Of a stretch of DNA of 64,000 nt, positions 50,227 to 58,973 are shown in pieces; within the stretch, counting starts at the first letter, position 1, and each line of letters begins with the position of its first letter. The DNA lies in assembly GCA_938048185.1 (NCBI GenBank), contig CALIVT010000030.1, forward strand, positions 56,576 to 120,575. Direction: 5' to 3'. This stretch comes from an uncultured Arenicella sp. GTDB lineage: Bacteria > Pseudomonadota > Gammaproteobacteria > Arenicellales > Arenicellaceae. A model generated the notes under the pieces. It was not told where the DNA came from and ran no database searches. It was given only the letters and a program-made list of their open reading frames with translations. A program made the position numbers and the translations under genes.

Positions 50227-51222
50227 TTAGGCCGACCGTTGGCGAGTGAATAAGCCTTTGATAACCCCAGTAAACCAAGCGCAATGCATAATCAATAGTG
50301 CAAGGCTAACCTTTAGGTGTTGGCATGCGTTGCTAGTATTCAACTGAACCGGGGCGAAGATGATAGCTGTTATGTAGCTGCCTGATAGTATCAGGAGTGG
50401 CCAAGGGCTTAAACTAAGCAGAGCGGCGCTCAATAGTAGGCCCGTAAAAAATACAAAGGGTATCATTTGGCGGATCTGAAAATTATTGGGATTGGTTTTC
50501 ACCACGGTGGCTTTCCAAAAGCCGTATCGTTTGTATTGTGAAAAAAGTGCGGAGAAGCTCTCTCGTACGTATTGTTTAGCGATAACATCAGGGCAAGTGT
50601 ATATTTCACCAAATTTCTTTAGGCGTTGATTAAACTCAAAGTCTTCGTTTGCATCTTTCGACGTGTCGAAAAGACCTGCTTTAATCGCGTCAGATCTCCT
50701 CCAGCATCCGCACCATATCGTATCTGACGCACTTGTCGTTGAGACAAAGCGGTAGTTCGCACCGCCATTACCGAGTTTTGAGGTTAACGCTAGGGCAATG
50801 GCCTTTCCGGTTTCGCTTATCCCAGCTGCTGATATTACGCCTCCTGTACCTACCGCGTTTGGGAGGTTTAGCAAGTTTTCGATGCTGTTGCGAATATAGT
50901 CATGATGATATTCCGCATGGCAATCCATTCGTATTATAAACTCGTGACTGGCAGCGTTAATAGCTATATTTAAGGCATGCGGAATGGTTATTTTCGGGTT
51001 CTTTATAACGCGAATGCTAAGTTCTGGATGGCTCTCGGAGAAATCATTGATTAAATCAACGGAGCGATCAGCGCTCATTCCATCGATGATGATGATTTCG
51101 ATATGCGGTTTTGGGTGGCTGTTCGCTCGAATACTGCGTAATACGTCCAAAATATGGCGTTCTTCATTACGCATGGGGATAATGATGGAGACGTTTCGTG
51201 CTTGAGGTTTAGAACCTAACAT
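50227..51222 (-). CDS. family 2 glycosyltransferase (ExoA/succinoglycan type)
   Basis: VSIIIPMRNEERHILDVLRSI...IIDGMSADRSVDLI, RMDCHAEYHHDYI, C-terminal TM segments. Confidence 0.9.
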   Translation of the reverse strand: MLGSKPQARNVSIIIPMRNEERHILDVLRSIRANSHPKPHIEIIIIDGMSADRSVDLINDFSESHPELSIRVIKNPKITIPHALNIAINAASHEFIIRMDCHAEYHHDYIRNSIENLLNLPNAVGTGGVISAAGISETGKAIALALTSKLGNGGANYRFVSTTSASDTIWCGCWRRSDAIKAGLFDTSKDANEDFEFNQRLKKFGEIYTCPDVIAKQYVRESFSALFSQYKRYGFWKATVVKTNPNNFQIRQMIPFVFFTGLLLSAALLSLSPWPLLILSGSYITAIIFAPVQLNTSNACQHLKVSLALLIMHCAWFTGVIKGLFTRQRSA

Positions 51223-51312
51223 TGTTTTGTAAGATTTTGGTACGCGTCTGTTGGTGGGCTTACTGCAATAGATTATACTACGCCCGAATTTTGAATATAC
51301 AGATTGGAATAC

Positions 51313-52347
51313 ATGAACAATACTAAAAAATGGGCTGGCGCGACGGTTTTGATCACCGGTGTTTGTGGCACCGTAGGTCGAGAGTTATTAAAGCAAGTTG
51401 TTAAAGAGGATGTTAAACAAATTATCGGTTTGGATAATAACGAAAGTGAATTGTTCTTCGTAGCAGAGGAGTATCGCTCTAATAGTAAAGTAAAAGTATT
51501 TTTATGTGATCTTCGAGACAAATACAAGCTCAGTGAGATGTTTCGTGGTGTCGATATTGTAATTCATGCTGCCGCACTTAAGCACGTCATTATGTGTGAA
51601 GAAGCTCCCGGCGATGCCGTGCAAACAAATATTATTGGCGTACAAAATATTATTGAAGCGGCCTCTAGAAACCAAGTTTCTCGTGTACTTTTCACGTCTT
51701 CTGATAAAGCCGTGAACCCGACTAACGTGATGGGTACCTCTAAATTGATGGGCGAGCGACTAATGACTGCTGCGAACGCACACAAAAAGTACGATACAGA
51801 TCCGATATTTGCATCCACTCGCTTTGGTAATGTTTTGGGCTCGCGTGGTTCGGTCATCCCGCTATTTAGAAAACAAATTGCGGCTGGCGGTCCAGTTACA
51901 ATTACCGATTCAGGTATGACTCGGTTTATTATGACTCTTGAAAGCGCCGTTTCCTTGGTGTTGGATTCAGTGTTTTTGGCGCAAGGTGGGGAAGTTTTCG
52001 TCACCAAGATGCCGGTCGCGAATATCGCCGATTTAGCCACAGTCATGATTGATGAGCTGGCCGAAGGTTACGGATTTAAAGGAGCTGATATTGCTCTTGA
52101 AGAGATTGGTAGCCGCCCAGGTGAAAAGTTGTACGAAGAGTTGATGACTGATGAAGAAGTTCGAAGAACCAAAGAAATGGAAGATTTCTTGATAGTATTT
52201 CCAGCCTTTAAATACGTGTACAACGCAGTTGATTATAATGAAGATGGAATGAAAGATTTGGGTGGCAAACCTTATAACTCCGCGATCATAGATAAATTGA
52301 CCAAACCTGAATTACGTACTTATTTGCTCGACAGTAATCTTCTTTAG
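51313..52347 (+). CDS. CapD/PseB-like NAD-dependent nucleotide-sugar dehydratase (start 51304 or 51313)
   Basis: VLITGVCGTVGRELLKQV, HAAALKHV, FTSSDKAVNPTNVMGTSKLMGER. Confidence 0.92.
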   Translation: MNNTKKWAGATVLITGVCGTVGRELLKQVVKEDVKQIIGLDNNESELFFVAEEYRSNSKVKVFLCDLRDKYKLSEMFRGVDIVIHAAALKHVIMCEEAPGDAVQTNIIGVQNIIEAASRNQVSRVLFTSSDKAVNPTNVMGTSKLMGERLMTAANAHKKYDTDPIFASTRFGNVLGSRGSVIPLFRKQIAAGGPVTITDSGMTRFIMTLESAVSLVLDSVFLAQGGEVFVTKMPVANIADLATVMIDELAEGYGFKGADIALEEIGSRPGEKLYEELMTDEEVRRTKEMEDFLIVFPAFKYVYNAVDYNEDGMKDLGGKPYNSAIIDKLTKPELRTYLLDSNLL

Positions 52348-52379
52348 TTTAAATTAAATATTTTTATAGGTGTCTTAAA

Positions 52380-53528
52380 ATGAAAATCTTAATACTGGGC
52401 GCAGACGGTTATTTAGGCTGGCCGACCGCTATGCATTTAGCAAATAAAGGTCATTCTGTACTGGCAGTCGATAACTACGCTCGAAGAACGATGGCCTTAG
52501 AGACGTCGTCAGAAGCCTTATTTGCGGCTCCTAATTTATTAGAGCGCGCTAAAATTTTCAAAGAAAGTACTGGTGAAGAAATCGACGTACGTATTGGTGA
52601 TTGTGCCGAGATGGACTTTATCGGTGAGATTGTTAGAGACTTCCAACCTGAGTGTGTTGTTCATTATGCCGAGCAGCCTTCTGCCCCTTACTCAATGCGA
52701 GGGCCTCGCGAAGCGCGTTTCACACTCGAGAACAACCTCGGTACCACCTTTAGTCTTATTTGGGCCATGATTCAGCACGCTCCTAATTGCCATATGGTTA
52801 AGTTAGGAACCATGGGTGAATACGGAACGCCAAATATTGACATTGAAGAGGGTTGGATAGACATAAATCACAATGGTCGTTCAGACAAGTTCTTATTTCC
52901 CCGTCAAGCTGGCAGTCTTTATCACACCACCAAAGTGCTCGACACTGATTTACTTTGGTTCTATGTTCGCACTTATGGACTAGCCGTAACCGATTTAATG
53001 CAGGGTCCGGTGTACGGCATTTCCACCGCGGAATCTGATTTGGACGATAGGTTGATGCCGCATTTTCATTATGACGATATTTTTGGCACCGTAGTGAATC
53101 GTTTCGTGACCCAAGCTGTTTCAGGTGTGCCCTTGACGGTGTACGGCAAAGGCGGTCAGACCAGAGGGTATTTGAACCTTAATGACACGCTGCAATGTGT
53201 GGAGTTGGCAACGAATAGTCCCGCTGAAAAAGGCGAATTAAGAGTGTTGAACCAATTTACCGAGCAATTTTCAGTAAATCAGCTGGCGGAGAAAGTAAGT
53301 GAAGTCGGCAACCGGCTTGGCCTTAATGTAGAAATAAACTCGGTGGAAAACCCTCGCAAAGAGCTTGAAGATCACTACTACAATGCTAAGCATAGTGGTT
53401 TGCTCGATTTAGGCTTGGAACCAAATCTTCTGACTGATGATATTATGGCTGGAATAATTACCAAAGTGCAGCAGTACCAATCATCAATCGATAAATCAAA
53501 AATTTTACCGCGCGTTAAATGGTCTTGA
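52380..53528 (+). CDS. NAD-dependent epimerase, UDP-sulfoquinovose synthase-like (SQD1/SqdB/Agl3 family)
   Basis: ILGADGYLGWPTAMHLANKGHSV, VVHYAEQPSAPYSM, VKLGTMGEYGTPNIDIEEG, SLYHTTKVLDTD, DLMQGPVYG. Confidence 0.87.
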   Translation: MKILILGADGYLGWPTAMHLANKGHSVLAVDNYARRTMALETSSEALFAAPNLLERAKIFKESTGEEIDVRIGDCAEMDFIGEIVRDFQPECVVHYAEQPSAPYSMRGPREARFTLENNLGTTFSLIWAMIQHAPNCHMVKLGTMGEYGTPNIDIEEGWIDINHNGRSDKFLFPRQAGSLYHTTKVLDTDLLWFYVRTYGLAVTDLMQGPVYGISTAESDLDDRLMPHFHYDDIFGTVVNRFVTQAVSGVPLTVYGKGGQTRGYLNLNDTLQCVELATNSPAEKGELRVLNQFTEQFSVNQLAEKVSEVGNRLGLNVEINSVENPRKELEDHYYNAKHSGLLDLGLEPNLLTDDIMAGIITKVQQYQSSIDKSKILPRVKWS

Positions 53529-53545
53529 ATGCGTAGATTTTCTAT

Positions 53546-54706
53546 ATGAAGAAAAATGTGCTGTTATTATGTTTTTCTCAAGACCTTATTCCTCGCCACG
53601 AATCAATGCTCGCCACGCTAAACGCGGCGGGTTTTGATACGTATGTTGTAACTTGGGATAGGTCGGAAAAAAGCCAGCCTAAAGTGGCTGGTACGCGTTA
53701 CGAAAGTATTAAACTAAAAGCTCCCGTTGCGTCTTGGCAGATTGTTTCTAATCTCCCAGCGTACTATCGCGAAGTGGGGGGGCTTTATCCCTCTAAATCG
53801 TTTGATATCTGCATTTTGACACACATGATGCAGCTGCCTTTGATTGGGCGTCTGAATACAAAGCATATAGTTTACGATATTGCTGAATATTTGAATTTTG
53901 ACCTATCTGAGTACTTCGGTGTGTTACGAGGCGTAGCAAGACCGTTTATAGAACGCTTTGAAAAGCACTATATAAAGCAAGTGAGCGGGGTCACGTACGT
54001 AGGTTCCAAAGATAATTGGCTTCAGCGGTATGTTTCCGGTGCACCGAACTCTATTGAAATTAATAATTTCCCCGACCTTACACGGTTGCCCCACGCGTCT
54101 TTAGTTGATGATGTTAGTACGCGCTATAAGGGTAAGAAAATAGTGGCCTATGTTGGAGGTGTTTCAGGTGAGCGCGGCATATGGCGGCTCCTCGATGCCG
54201 CGCCAGAGGTTCATGCAAAGGAGCCGCAGGTCCATTTTGTTTTAATGGGTAGGTTGCGGTCCGACGCCGAAAACATTCACCAAACCATAAGCGCGCGGGG
54301 AATGGCCGCGTACGTTGAGGTTATTGAGCACAAACCTTATGTAGAGATGTTGGCTTACTTGAGTATTGCCAAACTTGGAGTCGCCTTATATGAAGTTGAG
54401 CGAAGGCCATCTGTTCGCAATAAATTTGGAAAGTATAATAGCCGTAAAATACTGACTTATATGAAAATGGGCTTACCTGTTCTTGTCAGCGAGGGAAATC
54501 CTTTCGCTGATTTCGTTTCGGAGGTTGGTTGTGGTGATGTAGTCAATCAAAAGCACCCTAAAGAACTAGCGCAAAAAGTAACTAGATTAATTGCTGATGA
54601 CGAACCCAAGGGTCGTATTGGTCGAGAAACAATAGAGCAGAGATATAACTGGCAATTTGAAGAGCAGTTATATCTAGAGTTTATGAGAAATTTAGAGAAT
54701 GCGTGA
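53546..54706 (+). CDS. glycosyltransferase (GT4-like)
   Basis: GT-B-like C-terminal half VAYVGGVSGERGIWRLLDA...HFVLMGRLRS...MKMGLPVLVSEGNPFADFVSEVGCGDVV. Confidence 0.85.
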   Translation: MKKNVLLLCFSQDLIPRHESMLATLNAAGFDTYVVTWDRSEKSQPKVAGTRYESIKLKAPVASWQIVSNLPAYYREVGGLYPSKSFDICILTHMMQLPLIGRLNTKHIVYDIAEYLNFDLSEYFGVLRGVARPFIERFEKHYIKQVSGVTYVGSKDNWLQRYVSGAPNSIEINNFPDLTRLPHASLVDDVSTRYKGKKIVAYVGGVSGERGIWRLLDAAPEVHAKEPQVHFVLMGRLRSDAENIHQTISARGMAAYVEVIEHKPYVEMLAYLSIAKLGVALYEVERRPSVRNKFGKYNSRKILTYMKMGLPVLVSEGNPFADFVSEVGCGDVVNQKHPKELAQKVTRLIADDEPKGRIGRETIEQRYNWQFEEQLYLEFMRNLENA

Positions 54707-55472
54707 AGGCGAAAAAAAGGTTTTAGTTGTTGATCACCGAATAGTGTCAGAGTTCGATATGGTCGACCAAGTGCGAGAGGTTGCTAAAGGTATTGACCAT
54801 TTGTTGGTGCTCTACTCGGGATATGTCGACAAAAACATGGTCGATGAAATCCCAGATAATGTTGTTGTGGAGTTTGTCAATCGAGGGCTCCTTCCCAGTA
54901 GTATAGTAAAACCAACATTACCGATAACTCGGTTTATAAAAGTTGGGTTTCGCTACACCTTTAAGCGTATGCGTAAGGTGCGGTTTAAAATAGGCCGAGT
55001 TTATCGACTCGCTAAATGGTGGGGTCGTAGGCTTATAGCTTTGCGCAGCCACTATTTGCGTAAGTTTCTTAGTAAGTTTATTAGCGCTATCATGCTATTT
55101 ACGAGGTTTTGTGTGAAGGCAATGAGAAAGCTAGCTAAATTGGCTTACAGCGCAAGTAAACCACAAATTAAAACACTCAGCTCGATATTTGTGGAGTGGC
55201 CAATTGCAATCACACTCAGCCTTTTCACTGTTTTCGTTTCCGCTTTTAGCGCTTTATTTGGTGTGTTCGCGTTCATTCCTAGGCTATTTAGCTGGCAGGC
55301 AAAGCGAAAGACCGCTAACGCAGATCATGTTGGTATTGTTAGACAACTTATGGAAAAATATTATCAGCTTACTCAGCCATATTTTGAGCAGCGATTGGAT
55401 GGATATAGCGGCACTAGAGATCGAGTTGATGCCGATTATTTACAGGCAAATACTCGAAATGAGGTGGGCTAA
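54699..55472 (+). CDS. unknown basic protein with central/C-terminal hydrophobic segments (257 aa)
   Basis: ORF overlaps both neighbours (8 nt upstream, TAATG downstream) indicating translational coupling; no family recognised. Confidence 0.8.
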   Translation: MREGEKKVLVVDHRIVSEFDMVDQVREVAKGIDHLLVLYSGYVDKNMVDEIPDNVVVEFVNRGLLPSSIVKPTLPITRFIKVGFRYTFKRMRKVRFKIGRVYRLAKWWGRRLIALRSHYLRKFLSKFISAIMLFTRFCVKAMRKLAKLAYSASKPQIKTLSSIFVEWPIAITLSLFTVFVSAFSALFGVFAFIPRLFSWQAKRKTANADHVGIVRQLMEKYYQLTQPYFEQRLDGYSGTRDRVDADYLQANTRNEVG

Positions 55473-56257
55473 TGTTTAATCTCCTAAAATATTATGGCTC
55501 GCGCTACGAATTGTTTTGGTTTTTGGTTATTGCGCGACTAAAATTGACGAAGAAGGATTTGATGCTGGGTTATGTGTGGTGGTTTTTAGAACCCCTTATT
55601 CTAATGTTCGTATATTGGTTTTTAGTCACCGTCATATTTCAACGCCAAGGTGAGAACTATGCTTACTTCATTCTTTGTGGCCTGTTGCCCTTCAGGGCCG
55701 TGTCAGCCTCAGTGAATCAATCGGTTAGTTCGGTTGCGAGTAAACTAAACTTGATTAGTCAGATTAATTTTCCACGAATATTCTTGCCGCTGGCTGACGT
55801 TATGGCCAACCACATTAAACTATTGGCGGGGTTCTTTATAATAATTGTTGTCGGAATCGTATTTGGATTCATTCCGTCCTTCGTATTGCCATTGATTCTT
55901 ATTCCTTTCATAGTTCAATGGCTATTGGTTTCTTCTCTCGCTTTATTTATGTCTATTGTTGGTGCATATGTTAGAGATATACGTAACTTAACTCCGTTTT
56001 TCAGTCGCTTTTGGATGTATATCTCGCCCGTTTTGTATGCTAGAGAAGAGTTGCCAGAAAATCTTCAGCCGTTTTTCAGTTTTAACCCTATGGCTTCTGT
56101 TATCGAATCTTATCGCGCGATATTTATGGGCGGTGAAATTTCTTTTATCGGCTTGCTAGGTTCGCTTTGGGTGCCATTTTTAATTGCTCTTACTTTACTT
56201 TTTTTCGGTACGATTTTTTTCGCCAAGTTCGAAAAGAACATCATCAAAAGGCTATAA
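55472..56257 (+). CDS. ABC-2 polysaccharide exporter permease (Wzm/KpsM-like)
   Basis: Six hydrophobic segments, LMLGYVWWFLEPLILMFVYWFLVTVIF, ISPVLYAREELPENLQPFFSFNPMASVIESYRAIFMG. Confidence 0.93.
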   Translation: MFNLLKYYGSRYELFWFLVIARLKLTKKDLMLGYVWWFLEPLILMFVYWFLVTVIFQRQGENYAYFILCGLLPFRAVSASVNQSVSSVASKLNLISQINFPRIFLPLADVMANHIKLLAGFFIIIVVGIVFGFIPSFVLPLILIPFIVQWLLVSSLALFMSIVGAYVRDIRNLTPFFSRFWMYISPVLYAREELPENLQPFFSFNPMASVIESYRAIFMGGEISFIGLLGSLWVPFLIALTLLFFGTIFFAKFEKNIIKRL

Positions 56258-56259
56258 AA

Positions 56260-56976
56260 ATGACTGAATTACCAATTGATCTTATAGACGCGGGCGTGTT
56301 TTTCTATCGAAAAGACACAAATCGAAAGAAGCAGAAATTCTGGGCTCTCAAAGATATTTCTTTCAATGTTAAAGATGGCGAAATCTTAGGTGTTATCGGC
56401 CATAACGGTGCTGGAAAGAGCACGCTATTAAAGATGCTTACCGGGGTGCTGCCTGGCGACTCGGGCTCGGTGACTACTAATGGTACGGTTACTGCTTTGC
56501 TCAGTCTTGGTGCAGGATTCTTGCCAGACCTGAGTGGTCGAGACAACATTTATTTAAGCGCGATGTACATGGGGATGCGTAAAAAATTTATTGACAAGAT
56601 TTACGATGAAGTTGTTGAATTCTCGGAACTTGAAGAGTTTATTGAAGACCGTGTCCGCAATTATTCAAGTGGTATGAAAACTCGCTTGGGCTTTTCTTTG
56701 GTGGCGCACCTGCAGCCCGACATATTGATTATCGACGAAGTTCTTGCTGCCGGAGATAAAGCCTTCCAAGTAAAAGCTAGAAAGAAGATGCAAGAGCTTA
56801 TGAGCAAAGCTCGCGCTATCGTCATTGTGAGCCATAATACGAATTACCTAAAGAGTATGTGTGGTCGGATCCTTTGGTTAGATCAGGGCTGTATCAAGGA
56901 GCTCGGAGAGGCCAATGAAGTTGCTGATAGCTACAATGACTATATGACGAACAAAGCCAGGATTCAGGCGTTATGA
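56260..56976 (+). CDS. polysaccharide exporter ATP-binding protein (Wzt/KpsT-like, short form; start corrected from 56167)
   Basis: GHNGAGKSTLLKMLTG, SLGAGFLPDLSGRDNIYLSAMYMGM, YSSGMKTRLGFS, ILIIDEVLAAGD. Confidence 0.95.
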   Translation: MTELPIDLIDAGVFFYRKDTNRKKQKFWALKDISFNVKDGEILGVIGHNGAGKSTLLKMLTGVLPGDSGSVTTNGTVTALLSLGAGFLPDLSGRDNIYLSAMYMGMRKKFIDKIYDEVVEFSELEEFIEDRVRNYSSGMKTRLGFSLVAHLQPDILIIDEVLAAGDKAFQVKARKKMQELMSKARAIVIVSHNTNYLKSMCGRILWLDQGCIKELGEANEVADSYNDYMTNKARIQAL

Positions 56977-58262
56977 GCAAGTATAAGGTTCTAATGGCGC
57001 CAGTTAATATTTCTGGCCAGCCTAAAATGTTGACAGAAGGCCTACAAAGTCTGGGCGTTGACGCACGCTTATTTCAGTATGGTAAGCACAAGTTCGGTTA
57101 TGCTAGCGATATAGTGGTGGACATTGGGCAGCGCAATCGTACCGAGGCTCAGCTTGAGAGCTTAGACAATATGCTGGAAATGGAATTCGATATTTACCAT
57201 TTTTGGTTTCGAACTTTTTATTTTGGCTCTTACTACAATGGCTTTCCCGGATTCGATCTGCCGTTATTAAAAGCCTCTGGGAAAAAGATTCTGTATCGTT
57301 TCACTGGTTACGATTTGAGGATGGCATCTTTAGAAAAAGCTATTAACCCCTGGCATGCCTATCAATATGGCTTCGAGCCACTGTTTGACGAGGAGGAGCA
57401 ATTAAAATATTTAAACTATCTTAGCGCCTTTGTCGATCAATTCATTGTTCAAGATATTGAAATGGAGTCCTATCTCTTAGCAGCAGGCCTTCCTAAGCCC
57501 AAAATTGTTCCTAGGAGCATCGATGTAGATGAGTGGCCGTATGTTGGCGTCGAAGAAACAGACCGCCCACTAGTTATCCACGCTCCGTCAAACTCAATAG
57601 TAAAGGGCACTCCCTTTATCCTTGAAGCGGTAAAAGAGCTTCAAGATGAGGGCTTGGAGTTTGATTTTCGGCTCATCCAAAACATGGCCCATGATGAAGC
57701 GCGCGCTTGGTATGAAAAATGTGACTTGGCCGTCGATCAGATCTTGATCGGCTGGTATGGCGTATTCAGCCTCGAATGCATGGCGTTGGGCAAACCTGTG
57801 ATTGTTTATATTCGGGAAGATTTGGTTAGCAAGTCTAAAGTTGACATTCCTATTATCAATGCAAACCCTTCGAACATTAAAGAGGTGATGCGCTCGGCAA
57901 TCACAGATGCTAGTTTGAGGAAAAAATACTCACTTAAACAGAGAGCTTATGCGGAACAGGTTCACGATGTAAAGGTTGTCGCTAAGCGTGTAAGGGAAGT
58001 GTATGACGAGGTGTACGAACGGCCTTTTAAACCAGCAATTCCCGGCGTTGCGATCCCTCATATGAAACATCAAATGCGCAAGCTCACCGACTCTGCTAAT
58101 CAAAAGATGTTCATTATGCAAAAAAGCGGCGTAAGCTTGAATCAAGATCATATTTTCTTCAGCTTAATGAAAAAAATTAAGCAAAAAAAATTAGGTTTCT
58201 CAAATGGTGTGCGTCAAAAGCGTGAATTTGTGGATAACTTATTGAAAAATATATTAAAATGA
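56973..58262 (+). CDS. glycosyltransferase (group 1-like)
   Basis: RPLVIHAPSNSIVKGTPFILEAVKELQDEG, DQILIGWYGVFSLECMALGKPVIVYIRED; overlaps wzt-like stop by 4 nt. Confidence 0.85.
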   Translation: MSKYKVLMAPVNISGQPKMLTEGLQSLGVDARLFQYGKHKFGYASDIVVDIGQRNRTEAQLESLDNMLEMEFDIYHFWFRTFYFGSYYNGFPGFDLPLLKASGKKILYRFTGYDLRMASLEKAINPWHAYQYGFEPLFDEEEQLKYLNYLSAFVDQFIVQDIEMESYLLAAGLPKPKIVPRSIDVDEWPYVGVEETDRPLVIHAPSNSIVKGTPFILEAVKELQDEGLEFDFRLIQNMAHDEARAWYEKCDLAVDQILIGWYGVFSLECMALGKPVIVYIREDLVSKSKVDIPIINANPSNIKEVMRSAITDASLRKKYSLKQRAYAEQVHDVKVVAKRVREVYDEVYERPFKPAIPGVAIPHMKHQMRKLTDSANQKMFIMQKSGVSLNQDHIFFSLMKKIKQKKLGFSNGVRQKREFVDNLLKNILK

Positions 58263-58973
58263 AAGATGCGGTGAATTATATTCACTATGTTTTGTAGCGT
58301 TTTGAGAATCAACTTATAACAATATTCGATATAAATCAGGCAACCGCGGCTATTGATCTGATGGTTAAGAGTGTTTGATGAGCACAGTTTGTTCGACTTG
58401 TTTTAGGGTAGATGGGTAGAGTGATGTGGGTAGTAAAATATGGGCCATGGTTTGTACTGGTTCTTTGTGTTTCCAACCATGTTGGAATAGCGTCGGTCAA
58501 CGACGACTCATAGAGAGGAGTCGCCTATAGCCACATTCCCCATAGATTGTTAGCTTCAGCAGAATCACAGGCCGATTTTGAATCGAGCTGCAGCTAGTAG
58601 ATAGGCATCGGTTTGACTAATGATGGGCTCAAAATTCGCCCGATCGTCGCTACCACCGATGCCTTAAAAATTACCTAGATTAAATTTACATTAATCTATG
58701 GTATTTGCGCTCCAAGTTCCCGTGCTTATGCGGTGCGCATGCGAAAAGTGTGGTTGCGGCGCTGAAGTTATCAGTTTCCGACAAGGGTAGTCTTAGGCAA
58801 GTTTACTCGCTCAAGCTGTTTGCTAAAAAATTTCGTAAATACGCTTTAGGTTTCGAACCCCTTCTCGGGACCTTTATCTCCACTTGCAGTAGAATATTTT
58901 GAGATTGTCTCTACCTGACTTATATAACTTATCGCTACCAAAATTTTTGTATTCTGAGGTGGCATGCCAGGCT

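Noticed and set aside
56167-56259. N-terminal extension of the Wzt-like ORF
   Set aside because: Overlaps the permease coding end; ATG at 56260 follows the permease stop and gives a normal ABC N-terminus.
58840-58875. tRNA T-arm-like string GGTTTCGAACCCC
   Set aside because: I could not find matching acceptor, D and anticodon stems on either strand; probably chance or a very decayed remnant.
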